Source: an uncultured Poribacteria bacterium (GTDB lineage: Bacteria; Poribacteria; WGA-4E; WGA-3G). From it: a stretch of DNA of 64,000 nt. Under the pieces are notes generated by a model, which saw nothing but the letters and a program-made list of their open reading frames with translations, ran no database searches and was not told where the DNA came from. The translations under genes and the position numbers were made by a program. Below, in pieces: positions 33,043 to 41,632 of this stretch. Position 1 is the stretch's first letter. Every line of letters begins with the position of its first letter. The stretch is taken from positions 1,612,001-1,676,000 of the forward strand of contig OX638352.1 in assembly GCA_951813545.1 (NCBI GenBank), in the 5' to 3' direction.

Positions 33043-34497
33043 TAGCACCCAACGCCTAAAGGCGTGGGCTTCGGCTTCATAGCGACTGCGGTTTTCTCAA
33101 AGCGTCCACCGTCTAACTGTCGCTCCACCCGCGAGCGTTTCCCTACAGAATCTGTAGGCATATCGTTAAGTAACGGCTATCCCTGCCCGCAAAATGTTTA
33201 TCGCAGCGTTGATGTCCCTATCGTGGTGTGAACCACAGTCGGGGCATGTCCACTGCCTATCGTTCAAAGTTAGGGTCTCGTTATGAAATCCACAATCGCT
33301 ACACGGTTTCGTTGTAGCCGTCCATTGACCGACTTGACGCAACTCACGCTTATGTTTTTGACACTTATATTTCAATATCTCAACAAACTGGTAGAAGGCA
33401 AGATCCGAGACTTTACGTCCCCAAAGGCGTTTCATACCGTCAAGGTTCAGCGTTTCAATGGCAATCGTATCAAACTTCTTACAAAGTTGACTTGCGAGTT
33501 GCCAGTGAAAGTCTTTGCGTTGATTGGTGATTTTCCGATAAAGACGTGCGAGGTGTCTCACGCAACGCCACCACCCATTAGAACCTTTAACTTTACGCGA
33601 AAGTTCTTTGTTGAGAGACCGAAGTTTGTTCAAGGTTTGTTTCAAAGGTTGCGGGTGTTGGATCTTCTCACCCGTGGAAAGTGTCAAGTAAGCGTCTTTC
33701 ATGCCGAAGTCTGCCCCAACGCTTTTACCTGTTGTCGGCAGGGGTTTAAAATCTGTATAAGTTGTCGTTATACAAAGCCAATAGTCTCCGCAATTATCAC
33801 GTTTGATTGTGATACTGCTGAGAGTGCCATGCCACTGGCGGTGTTTATGAAACGTATATAGCACTTTATCATACTGCCATTTGTGTGTTTTAGGATTCCA
33901 TTTACGGAAAGTCAACGTGATACGATTGTTTTTCAGAGACCAACCCGCTTCACCGGGGTAAGTGAGAGACTTAAACTTCTGACGCTTTTTGAGTTTCGGT
34001 CTACCGCCAAGTTTCTTGAAAAATCTGTCGTATGCCTTATGAATCCGTTTCAGTTCCTGCTGGATTGCTTGAGACGGCAACGCTTGCCAATGAGGGTGCG
34101 TCGTGCGTTTCAAATCCGTCAAGTGTGCGCACATTGCCTCATAACCGGCATACGGCAGTCCGTCTTGATACCGGTGGCGTTGCCACTTATGAAAATACGC
34201 ATGCACCTGCCACATATCGTCAAGCAGATTGCCAATGCGTATCGTGTTCGATTGTTTCCCAATCCGATATTTATAGGTTTTCATGGACTATCAAGTATCA
34301 AGTCTTTAACCCCTAACGAGTGGGTAGGCAGACACGTTGTCTTGCGACAACGCTCGTTATGTCTGCCAACTTGATACTCTAATTATACTACATTTTAGCC
34401 TATTTCGTCAAATTTATTTCACAAGGATTACGCCTTTAGCGGGAAACCTATATCCGAAAGCTAAAGCGTTGGGCTTTACGCCCGAATGCCCGTAAAG
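33039..34497 (-). mobile_element. IS200/IS605-group TnpB-only element B2
   Basis: It has the same organisation as B1. The right end, 33039-33165, is omega-RNA-like. The left end, 34285-34497, has nested palindromes, a promoter (TTGACG, 18 bases, TATAAT near 34383-34412) and a terminal CTTTACG...CGTAAAG hairpin. No tnpA. Confidence 0.75.
33166..34284 (-). CDS. tnpB: RNA-guided nuclease-like TnpB, type B, copy 2
   Basis: The protein has 372 residues. All RuvC-like acidic residues (ADFGMK, AIETLN, DRDINAA) and zinc-ribbon cysteines are conserved. Differences from copy 1 are spread through the N-terminal and middle parts, while the last 110 residues are almost identical, consistent with constraint from the overlapping omega-RNA. 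The natural guide would derive from the 3' end of the outer-membrane protein gene on the opposite strand. Confidence 0.9.
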   Translation of the reverse strand: MKTYKYRIGKQSNTIRIGNLLDDMWQVHAYFHKWQRHRYQDGLPYAGYEAMCAHLTDLKRTTHPHWQALPSQAIQQELKRIHKAYDRFFKKLGGRPKLKKRQKFKSLTYPGEAGWSLKNNRITLTFRKWNPKTHKWQYDKVLYTFHKHRQWHGTLSSITIKRDNCGDYWLCITTTYTDFKPLPTTGKSVGADFGMKDAYLTLSTGEKIQHPQPLKQTLNKLRSLNKELSRKVKGSNGWWRCVRHLARLYRKITNQRKDFHWQLASQLCKKFDTIAIETLNLDGMKRLWGRKVSDLAFYQFVEILKYKCQKHKRELRQVGQWTATTKPCSDCGFHNETLTLNDRQWTCPDCGSHHDRDINAAINILRAGIAVT

Positions 34498-34600
34498 TAG
34501 CCGTCGGCTGTCAGTCTTCAGCAAGAAAATCTTGTGGCAGTCATACACGCTCACCTACCACACACCGATGGCTGACAACCGACTGCTGATGGCTGACAAC
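34498..34600. repeat. Degenerate heptad repeats
   Basis: GCCGTCGGCTGTCAGTC and GATGGCTGACAACCGACTGCTGA are of the same class as the repeats at 14740 and 32041. They fill the gap between B2 and the protease gene. Confidence 0.5.
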
Positions 34601-36027
34601 TATTCTTCACCTATCTCTTTCCAGTCCAATACCTCTTGATTCCACTCAAACTGTTGCAATGGACCAAATTTGAGATTGACTGTTAAACTTTTCGGTGTCG
34701 GCGAACTGTCGAACAGATTGAAATCACGGACAACAACATAGGTGTGCTGTCCATCGGTAATGGTTTCGCACGCCTCAATGAAGTCGTCGAGATTGCGGAT
34801 CTGCCTCCCGTTTATATCAAGGATCACAATCTTAGAATTCCCATTTCGCTCTTGTAAACCGACTCGCGAGAAACTGCTACCAGCAACGGCATGCGGTAAA
34901 TAGACACCGTCGGCTTCTAAGAAAAGTATGCGACGCAGCTGGGGCGTAATATCGTGAAAGATCGCGCCACCAAATCTGACAAAACGACGCACCTTCTTCG
35001 CCTCCAAGTCCTCCACAGGGACATCAATGCTCAGATTTTCTCCATTCCGATAGATGTCCAAATTAACGCTTTTTCCAACGTTCTGATTCAGGACAGCATC
35101 GAAGGTATAGAGATCGTCCTTGATGAGTTCATTATTGATGCGATAGATAATATCGGATGCCCGAAGGTCGGTTGCACCTGTTGTCCGCGGTACAATGGAT
35201 TCAATTTGGATGACCTTGGGTGTTCCAGCTTTGGAGGGACCAATCTCTTTTCGCAGAGCACTTGGAAAATTGAAATGTTTGATGGCTTCTCCAATAGAGA
35301 CGAGTTCCAAATCGACACCGATTTCGCCGCGTTGGATGGACATCCTGTTCCGAATCAACTCAAGCGCATCGTGGAGGTAATCGATCGGCAGTTCAAAACT
35401 GGAGGTATCCGTGCCGCGTGCGTGAATCGCTATCACTTCCCCTGCGGTATTCCAGACAGGACTTCCGCTCGAGCCACCTGTCCGGTCGAACGTGGTGTGA
35501 ATGTAACTGGAGTGTCGGTCACCCTTGTTAACATTGAGGTTCGTAATTCGTCCAAATTTGATCGTATATTCTTCTTTCTCGTTGTTACCGATGAGCAGAA
35601 GTTCATCACCAAGAGAGAGGTCATCCCATTCGCCGAATTCAACGGCTTTGAGCTCAAATTCGACCTCGGCAGGATCAATCTGATAGAACCCGAAGTCATG
35701 TGTTGGATCGTAGTAAAGAATCTGTGCTTCTGTAAAACTACCGTCGTGGAAGTTAATTTTGACGTAAGAAGGGCTGCTGCCGGTGACATGGCGGTTCGTG
35801 GCGATAATGCCGTGTTCCGCATCTACAACAAAACCGGTGGCAAAATTTGTGCCTTTTACTTCCGTTTCAAAGACGACCTCTGAGGAGGTTTCGACATTCA
35901 CCACCATCGGTTTGTAGGCGGCAATCTGATCTGTCCAGTCGTGTTCGGCATTGGCGTTTACAAGCAAAGCAAAAAACGCGAAAACTGCCAAAACCACACC
36001 GCTTGTGCGTTTAAAGATTTGTTTCAT
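34600..36027 (-). CDS. Exported trypsin-like serine protease with PDZ domains (HtrA-like)
   Basis: The protein has 475 residues with a signal peptide (GVVLAVFAFFALLVNANA). The catalytic triad is visible: His80 in IIATNRHVTG, Asp111 in PTHDFGFYQ and Ser187 in TGGSSGSPVWN. Two PDZ-like regions follow (residues about 245-345, with DLRASDIIYRINNELI, and about 365-450, with KIVILDINGRQIRNLDDFIEAC). Periplasmic protein quality control or processing is the expected role. A fragment of unusual Glu/Asp-rich sequence follows the protease domain. Complete. Confidence 0.88.
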   Translation of the reverse strand: MKQIFKRTSGVVLAVFAFFALLVNANAEHDWTDQIAAYKPMVVNVETSSEVVFETEVKGTNFATGFVVDAEHGIIATNRHVTGSSPSYVKINFHDGSFTEAQILYYDPTHDFGFYQIDPAEVEFELKAVEFGEWDDLSLGDELLLIGNNEKEEYTIKFGRITNLNVNKGDRHSSYIHTTFDRTGGSSGSPVWNTAGEVIAIHARGTDTSSFELPIDYLHDALELIRNRMSIQRGEIGVDLELVSIGEAIKHFNFPSALRKEIGPSKAGTPKVIQIESIVPRTTGATDLRASDIIYRINNELIKDDLYTFDAVLNQNVGKSVNLDIYRNGENLSIDVPVEDLEAKKVRRFVRFGGAIFHDITPQLRRILFLEADGVYLPHAVAGSSFSRVGLQERNGNSKIVILDINGRQIRNLDDFIEACETITDGQHTYVVVRDFNLFDSSPTPKSLTVNLKFGPLQQFEWNQEVLDWKEIGEE

Positions 36028-36132
36028 GTTGAATCCTTTTCCGTTTGGATTGTTTTAATTTTTTAAGAGTTTAGCACAGAGACTTACAGATGTCAAATGT
36101 TTTTTGGAAAGCCAAAACCGAATGTTCCTATC

Positions 36133-36161
36133 TTGACGGCACCTCTCAAACGTGGTATATT
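36133..36161 (+). promoter_or_regulatory. Promoter of the acetamidase/formamidase gene
   Basis: TTGACG, 17 bases, TATATT. It lies about 80 bases before the ATG at 36241. Confidence 0.65.
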
Positions 36162-36240
36162 ATTGACACTTTCGCGTAGCAAACTTCAGAAATCTATAAA
36201 CTACATCGAGAAGCTCGCAAGCAGGAGAGGAATTTCAGAA

Positions 36241-37161
36241 ATGGCGACACATCACTTTGAACCGACGGTCTATCACACAGCGATCGGTGCACACGAACCG
36301 GTGCTTCATATTGAGAGCGGCGATACCGTTTTCACGACCACGGTAGATAACGCAGGCTACGATGCCACGGATACACAGGTTACGCCCGGTGGCAACCCCC
36401 AAACAGGTCCTTTTTACATCGAATCAGCAGAACCCGGCGATACACTATCAGTCCATTTTGATCGGATCATTCCGAACCGAAAAATCGGACGGACGGCTAT
36501 GGTCGTCGCCCCCAATGTACTGGATCCGCACTATGTAGCGTCTGAGATGCCGGAAAATGGTCGCGCAGAGTGGCAGGTGGATGTGGAGAAGTGGACAGCG
36601 ACGTTGATGACACCAGAGACGCAGTTGGGTAAACTGACATTGCCGTTGGAACCGATGGTTGGGTGTTTCGGTGTCGCTCCGCCGCGGGGTCAAGCGATCT
36701 CAACGGCGACCTCCTCTACACACGGCGGCAATATGGACTATCGCGGTTTTCAGGAGGGTGTTACCGTCTACTTCCCTGTCTTTGTCCCCGGCGGGCTTTT
36801 TCATCTCGGCGATGGACACGCTGTGCAAGGTGATGGCGAGATCGTCGGGACCGGCATCGAGATCTCTTTCGATGTGCAGTTTACGGTTGAAGTGTTGAAA
36901 GGCAAGAGCATCAACTGGCCCCGTGCGGAGAACGAGGACTATATTCTCGCGGCGGGCAATGCACGTCCATTAGATCAGGCGGTGCAACACGCAACGACGG
37001 AACTTCTTCGGTGGTTGGGTGAACTCGGTTTGGAGAAACAGGCAGCACACATCCTTTTAGGGCAAGCCGTAGAATACGATATGGGAAACGTCTTCGATCC
37101 AGCGTATACGATGATCTGCAAAATCAAAAAATCGATTCTACGCGATATTGGGATTATGTGA
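36241..37161 (+). CDS. Acetamidase/formamidase-family amidohydrolase
   Basis: The protein has 306 residues from ATG 36241, with AGAGGAATT upstream. Family features include HIESGDTVFTTTVDNAGYD, NPQTGPFYIESAEPGDTLSVH, MVGCFGVAPPRGQAISTATSSTHGGNMDYR and LFHLGDGHAVQGDGEIVGTGIE. The FmdA/AmdA family releases ammonia from short amides in the cytoplasm. Single-gene unit with its own promoter. Confidence 0.9.
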   Translation: MATHHFEPTVYHTAIGAHEPVLHIESGDTVFTTTVDNAGYDATDTQVTPGGNPQTGPFYIESAEPGDTLSVHFDRIIPNRKIGRTAMVVAPNVLDPHYVASEMPENGRAEWQVDVEKWTATLMTPETQLGKLTLPLEPMVGCFGVAPPRGQAISTATSSTHGGNMDYRGFQEGVTVYFPVFVPGGLFHLGDGHAVQGDGEIVGTGIEISFDVQFTVEVLKGKSINWPRAENEDYILAAGNARPLDQAVQHATTELLRWLGELGLEKQAAHILLGQAVEYDMGNVFDPAYTMICKIKKSILRDIGIM

Positions 37162-37171
37162 TGTGTGAGTG

Positions 37172-37334
37172 CAAGTCCCCTGATAAGAGGGATTTAGCGG
37201 GTTTTATCACAGATATGGCACAAGTTCCGTGATAAGGGATTTAGGAGGTTTAGTATCAAAGTCTGTCTAATAAAGGGATTTAGCGGATTCCAGTATCAAA
37301 GTCCCCCTGATAAGGGGGATTTAGGGGTTCTTGA
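37172..37334. repeat. Four CCCCTGATAAGGGGATTTAG-type repeats
   Basis: Degenerate units centred near 37180, 37222, 37266 and 37308 share TGATAAGGGGATTTAGG with variable G runs. A related inverted copy lies at 38049-38065 and a partial one at 5541. They fill the gap between the amidase gene and the TnpB fragment. Confidence 0.6.
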
Positions 37335-37751
37335 TTTATCAAATACTGCCAAGCGAAAGGTATTGGCACAATTGTGCTTGGAGACCTTACAGGTATCCGA
37401 AACCCCATAGACTACGGTAAAAAGACGAACCAGAAACTCCACCAATGGGCTTTCGCCAAGATTGCCGAGTTGATAACCTATAAAGCCAAAGCGTTAGGTA
37501 TCAAAGTTAAAGTCATTGACGAATCCTATACCTCTCAAACTTGCCCGAAATGTCGCAACCCAAAGAAACCTAACAATCGCAACTATACCTGCAAATGTGG
37601 TTTCAAATATCACCGCGACGGTGTAGGTGCTATCAATATCAGAGAAAAGTATCTGGGGCACTTCGGTGTCCCCGTAGTGGCGGAAATGGGTCTTGCCCGC
37701 ATGACACCGCCCTTGGGCTTTCGTTTGCAAGTCCCTGTTGCCTCGTCGTAA
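37335..37751 (+). pseudogene. C-terminal fragment of a third TnpB type
   Basis: The frame opens directly after a stop codon at 37332-37334, with no proper start, and reads FIKYCQAKGIGTIVLGDLTGIR, then LHQWAFAKIAELITYKAKALGIKV. RuvC-like Glu (VIDESYTSQ), zinc ribbon (CPKCRNPKKPN...CKCG) and the last Asp (YHRDGVGAINI) are present. The N-terminal half, with the first catalytic Asp, is missing, so it cannot be an active nuclease. A right-end-like region with GTTCCT/AGGAAC and CCCAGG...CTTGGG hairpins follows to about 37815. Confidence 0.75.
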
Positions 37752-37812
37752 ACACGAGGAATGTTCCTAAAAGGAACAAAAGAACCCCAGGTCTCCTTTA
37801 GGCTTGGGAGTA

Positions 37813-38046
37813 TGTCAGCGTACTGTTCTTGATCTGCGTGCGTATCCGCATCAATCTCAATAGCAAGCATGAACTCGGCACAATAGAAATCAACAACATA
37901 TTTATCCAAAGGTTTTTGACGGGTGAATTTTAGATTGTCCAGTCGTTTGTTAGCCAACACCTCATACCAGAGTTTCTTTTCTGCTGGCGTTGGGTTTTTA
38001 CGGTTTTCGCGTGCCTTTTCGGTTAGAGTTTTATTGTAGGGAATAT
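37813..38046 (-). pseudogene. DUF559 (Vsr-like) endonuclease fragment
   Basis: The minus strand reads IPYNKTLTEKARE, NPTPAEKKLWYEVL, LKFTRQKPLDKYVVDFYC and LAIEIDADTH, the N-terminal two thirds of a DUF559 protein of the Vsr-like nuclease fold. The 3' part is lost at the junction with the TnpB fragment's right end near 37815. No start codon remains at the 5' end, where a CCCCCTTATCAGGGGGG palindrome sits. It is a dead gene disrupted by mobile sequences on both sides. Confidence 0.65.
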
Positions 38047-38107
38047 AACCCCCTTATCAGGGGGGTAAGAGTGTACCTCAACGTGCTCTTGCTGGACTGC
38101 TGTTGTT

Positions 38108-38533
38108 TTATGGAGCATTGTTTTCATTTTCCAGAATCTCTCTAACTGCTTGGTTGAATCTCTGTGGATCTTTGAAGTACAATTTAGCATTGTCAACGAC
38201 GCGTTTTAATAATGCCAAATCATCTTGTTCTGCGTCCTCAATTTTCAATAGAGAACGAATTTTTTTTTCACTGAATGTCCCATATAACTGTCCTACCGCT
38301 GCGTTCAGGAAAGCCGCTGTCAGCACCGTAACATTGTGAAATGAGAGCAAAACATCTTGATCTGCTTTAAGCGCGGCTGCAAGCCTGTCATAAACCTTCT
38401 GTCCATCACTGGAGGCGACGCATAAAGGACTGCCCACAACTTCAAACATGGATATCTTAGTATTTTGGGTTTCTGTCAAATTAATGCTACCTATAGAGGC
38501 AGGTCTCTGTGTCTTCCCGATCTTTCCGAGCAA
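38108..38533 (-). CDS. DUF4325 (STAS-like) protein
   Basis: The core reads VVGSPLCVASSDGQKVYDRL, VLLSFHNVTVLTAAFLNAAVGQLYG and YFKDPQRFNQAVREILE, matching the STAS-like DUF4325 family. Such proteins usually lie next to a histidine-kinase-like ATPase or phage-defence gene; none is seen here. The start is uncertain. TTG 38533 gives 141 residues and ATG 38449 gives 113. The region just upstream holds a GCGAGG palindrome (38543-38566) that may have replaced the native start. Confidence 0.7.
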   Translation of the reverse strand: MLGKIGKTQRPASIGSINLTETQNTKISMFEVVGSPLCVASSDGQKVYDRLAAALKADQDVLLSFHNVTVLTAAFLNAAVGQLYGTFSEKKIRSLLKIEDAEQDDLALLKRVVDNAKLYFKDPQRFNQAVREILENENNAP

Positions 38534-38542
38534 AACAGGCAG

Positions 38543-38566
38543 GGGCGAGACACGGGGACCTCGCCC
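38543..38566. repeat. Diverged GCGAGG palindromic repeat
   Basis: GGGCGAG and CTCGCCC arms flank a 10-base centre. It is a diverged member of the 11468/14373 family just upstream of the DUF4325 gene. Confidence 0.55.
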
Positions 38567-38707
38567 TACGGAAATCTGACCAAAACGTACTTCCGTATCA
38601 GTATCTTCTGTGTCGCTATGAACTTGCCTGCGATGAGCGTGGAGGCATAAATCTGACTCGTCACAAGTTCACCGAGTACGTTTTTTATGATTTTTTTAGT
38701 CGTCAAG

Positions 38708-39121
38708 TTATTCCGAAGAGATGTTCCAGTCAAAACCGCCTTCGATTTTACTCTCAGTCTCAATACTGCAACTGGATGGAGACCACTCTACATCAATAGG
38801 CCCTTTGATAACAAAATCTTTAGTTTCATCAGCCCGGATATCTTTAAAGGTCTGCGATCCGACAAATACGGATTGGCCTTCTTCAGCACCTTCAGCGAAT
38901 GCGGTTACTTCTAAAAACCCTAAATCTATATTTGTTGTAACATTGCCTTTGACTATCATTATTACCTCGCTACTATCCTCTGTAAAATTTAACTCGGAGT
39001 CGCACGATGTGACTGCCGCGGCAATCTCTTGGTCTGTTTCTGTTACCGTACAACCGATAAGGGACATCAAGACAATTATGGTTGACGCAAGGATGAAATT
39101 GGGTGGTGGACGCGATAGCAT
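38708..39121 (-). CDS. Hypothetical lipoprotein, possible FxLYD-like domain
   Basis: The protein has 137 residues. A lipobox (LMSLIGC, Cys24) predicts lipidation. The mature part is an all-beta domain (IVKGNVTTNIDLGFLEVTAFAEGAEEGQSVFVGSQTFKDIRADETKDFVIKGPI...) resembling FxLYD-type domains. Two further Cys pair candidates lie in SCDSE and SSCSIE. The ribosome-binding site is AAAGGAAA. Function is unknown. Confidence 0.65.
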   Translation of the reverse strand: MLSRPPPNFILASTIIVLMSLIGCTVTETDQEIAAAVTSCDSELNFTEDSSEVIMIVKGNVTTNIDLGFLEVTAFAEGAEEGQSVFVGSQTFKDIRADETKDFVIKGPIDVEWSPSSCSIETESKIEGGFDWNISSE

Positions 39122-39236
39122 GTTTAGATTTCCTTTCTGATTATAGTAAGCAAAGCGTGGAAATGTTTGCTTACTATGATGATAGAACTACATTAATGCC
39201 TTGTGCTAGTGCGATGTCATATCTAAACTGATAGAG

Positions 39237-39298
39237 GGTTCGTAGTGGCGCAATGAATTGCGCTTTAGGACGTGCGATGAATCGCACTACTACGAACC
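39237..39298. repeat. Cloverleaf-like palindromic repeat
   Basis: Outer arms GGTTCGTAGT and ACTACGAACC enclose two inner hairpins, GCGCAAT-GA-ATTGCGC and GTGCGAT-GA-ATCGCAC. All stems are perfect. It is the only structure in the 39122-39547 gene-free interval, which is otherwise AT-rich. Confidence 0.7.
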
Positions 39299-39547
39299 GG
39301 GTTTACCTTTCATTTGAATGTTGACAGGCTACTAGATTTTTGCATATCCAGTTAATTTCGTATTACAAAAAATGCAGGGTTGCCTGTATTTTTGACTTAC
39401 CTACTAATGATTATATCACAAAAATCATGAAATTCAAAAAATAAACAAGAAAACCTTTATTAATCATAAGTGTTTTTTGCTGTTCGTTAAATCTTGTTCG
39501 TTCTTCCACACTTCCAAAGTTATCACACAGTCGTTCTAACAACCACC

Positions 39548-40405
39548 CTAAGATTTATTCATATTTAACTCCGCCATAGACCTGAGGTTCAACAATGGTG
39601 TCATCACGCCACCTGCAGCGGGAATAACTACGCCAGTATCGTAGAGCTTCATCGCAGAAATGGTGGCGTGTGCGACATCTTCAGGAGCACCCGCACGGAC
39701 CATAAAGATGTAGCCTTTCTCTGCTGCTTCCTCATAATCCGGGATACGGACGCGCGAGAGGTCTGTATCAATCACACCCGCAGCGATGCCATTTACCTTA
39801 ATCCCGTGCGCTGCCAATCGTCCGGCGTAGGCGCGCATGCTCATCTCCAATCCCGCTTTTGAGATACAGTAGGCTGTACGGTTGTCGGATGCCATGATAT
39901 CGGAAATCGAGAGCGTGTAGATAATGCACCCACGAATTTCGTTTGCGACCATGTAGTTTGCGACGCGTTGCGTGAGGAAGTGGGTTGCTTTGAGATTGGT
40001 GTTGACAATCAGATCAAACTGTTCTGGCGTTTCCTCAAGGATATCAGCGATACGCGTGATACCGGCGTTGTTGATGAGGATATCAACCTTCCCGAAAGCA
40101 TCGTGTGCAGTATTGAGTAGTTTTTCATGTGCATCGAGGTCGCTGATGTCGGCTTGGATGATAACCGCTTTCCTGCCGAGTGCTTCTACCTCTTGCTGCA
40201 CGGATTCGGCGGCATCACGATTTTGGTTGTAGTTGATGAGTACGTCGGAACCTTGGCGTGCCAATTCGATTGCGATTGCACGCCCAATACCGCGGCTGGA
40301 GCCTGTTACAATTGCGGATTTGTCTGTGAAGGAAACGTCTGTTGCGAAAAATCCAAGGTCTGTTTTTTTAATTTTCCTTGCGGTTGGGTCAAGTCGGTTT
40401 TGCAT
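39548..40405 (-). CDS. Short-chain dehydrogenase/reductase (SDR)
   Basis: The protein has 285 residues if started at ATG 40405, which has an AGAGAGGAAC site 5 bases upstream. The NAD(P) motif is TGSSRGIGRAIAIEL, followed by NNAGIT, the catalytic YCISKAG and a C-terminal GVVIPAAGGVM. The first 18 residues are encoded by the conserved leader block (TARKIKK corresponds to ACCGCAAGGAAAATTAAAAAA). The usual ATG after that block is missing here, so the start may have shifted upstream into the leader. It lies downstream of oppC. Confidence 0.85.
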   Translation of the reverse strand: MQNRLDPTARKIKKTDLGFFATDVSFTDKSAIVTGSSRGIGRAIAIELARQGSDVLINYNQNRDAAESVQQEVEALGRKAVIIQADISDLDAHEKLLNTAHDAFGKVDILINNAGITRIADILEETPEQFDLIVNTNLKATHFLTQRVANYMVANEIRGCIIYTLSISDIMASDNRTAYCISKAGLEMSMRAYAGRLAAHGIKVNGIAAGVIDTDLSRVRIPDYEEAAEKGYIFMVRAGAPEDVAHATISAMKLYDTGVVIPAAGGVMTPLLNLRSMAELNMNKS

Positions 40406-40455
40406 TGAAAGTTCCTCTCTGTATATCCGCCTGCGCCGTTGTTGCAGGCTACAGT
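40368..40455 (-). promoter_or_regulatory. Conserved leader element L6
   Basis: On the minus strand GCCTGC-9 bases-GCAGGC is followed by GGATATACAG and later AACCGCAAGGAAAATTAAAAAA. It overlaps the SDR start region. It carries an unusual ATG inside the element that opens the SDR frame. Confidence 0.55.
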
Positions 40456-40528
40456 TTTGCTCTAAGTTTCCTTCCTAACCAGAAGAAACCCGCGCGTAAG
40501 CGCAGCGGGACCCAGCCCATGAGCAATT

Positions 40529-41632
40529 TTAATCTGAATATGGGTCTGCAGCATCGCGGAGGGCATCTCCTAAGAAGTTGAAAGCGATGACGACGATGAG
40601 GACTGGGACAGCAGGGAAAATGAGCCACGGATAATGGAGCAGAACAGTGACGCGCTGTGCCTCCTCCAGCAGAACACCCCAACTCGTCATCGGGGGACGG
40701 ATGCCCAATCCTAAGAAACTGAGTGCGGTTTCCCCTAAAATCATACCGGGGATAGCGAGCGTGGCGATAACGATGATATGGCTATAACATCCGGGTAGCA
40801 AGTGTCTTGTGATAATGTGCCAATGTCCAGCACCTGCGGCACGCGCCGCCATCACGAAATCGCTCTCCCGATATGCCAAGACCTTTCCGCGCACCTGCCG
40901 TGCCAATCCCCCCCAACGTATAATAGACAAAATAACCGTAATCCCGAAGTAGATCTGGATGCTCGACCAACCGGGTGGTAGAGCGGCACCGAGTGCCATC
41001 CACAGCGGAATGTCAGGGAATGCCGAAAGGATTTCAATAACGCGTTGGATCAGGTTGTCTACCCACCCACCCCAATATCCAGATATGGTGCCGAGGATAG
41101 AACCAAGAATGATACTCAGAAAAACACCAACTAAACCGAGTGTCATTGAGACACGCGCCCCGTACATGATTCGTGAAAACAGGTCGCGTCCCATTCGATC
41201 GGTGCCTAACAGGAACATGGGACCGGCGGAACTGAAGAAATGTCTCCTGCCCTCCGCATCCTTAAAGAAGAATTCAACCGGATGCCGCTGCGCTAAATCT
41301 TTGGTGAATTCTAACTCAAGACTTTCTGGGTTACGGACAGATTTTAATCCGTGAACATAGAATCCATCTTGAACTGAGAAATGGAGACGTTGGGGCGGCA
41401 CGTGCCGTAGTCGCATGTTAATATCGTTATAGTGATACGGCGCGAAGAAATCTGCCCCGATAGCGAGAATGTAGAAGAGCAGCAAGAGCACACCGGCGAT
41501 AACACCCATCCGACTTCTGCGAAACCGTCGCCATATCAGTTGGCGATAACTCAGTTGTCCTATTTTGCCTGCATCCTCAATTTCTTCCGGAACTTCGATG
41601 TCCTGATCATGGATGCTTTGTATCTCATTCAT
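40529..41632 (-). CDS. oppC: Oligopeptide-type ABC transporter permease (OppC-like)
   Basis: The protein has 367 residues. Six helices are expected, with a large extracytoplasmic loop of about 110 residues after helix 1 (ADFFAPYHYND...FLLGTDRMGRDLFSRIMYGARVSM). The EAA-type coupling loop is VMAARAAGAGHWHIITRHLLPG. FLLGTDRMGRDLFSR is typical of OppC/DppC. It is translated 7 bases into the upstream oppB 3' end region. It works with OppB, OppD, OppF and the binding protein in this operon. Confidence 0.9.
   Translation of the reverse strand: MNEIQSIHDQDIEVPEEIEDAGKIGQLSYRQLIWRRFRRSRMGVIAGVLLLLFYILAIGADFFAPYHYNDINMRLRHVPPQRLHFSVQDGFYVHGLKSVRNPESLELEFTKDLAQRHPVEFFFKDAEGRRHFFSSAGPMFLLGTDRMGRDLFSRIMYGARVSMTLGLVGVFLSIILGSILGTISGYWGGWVDNLIQRVIEILSAFPDIPLWMALGAALPPGWSSIQIYFGITVILSIIRWGGLARQVRGKVLAYRESDFVMAARAAGAGHWHIITRHLLPGCYSHIIVIATLAIPGMILGETALSFLGLGIRPPMTSWGVLLEEAQRVTVLLHYPWLIFPAVPVLIVVIAFNFLGDALRDAADPYSD

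Noticed and set aside
33031..34516. Target-site duplication AGTCTTCAG flanking element B2
   Set aside because: IS200/IS605 elements do not make target duplications. The right-hand AGTCTTCAG belongs to a heptad-repeat run, so the match is probably coincidental.
34954..35883. 309-codon plus-strand reading frame
   Set aside because: It is antisense to the well-supported serine protease gene, with no ribosome-binding site and no plausible domain.
40449..40682. Minus-strand 77-codon frame near the oppC 3' end
   Set aside because: It lies in another frame of oppC and the leader region. Similarity to the far end of array L7 is explained by repeat DNA, not coding.
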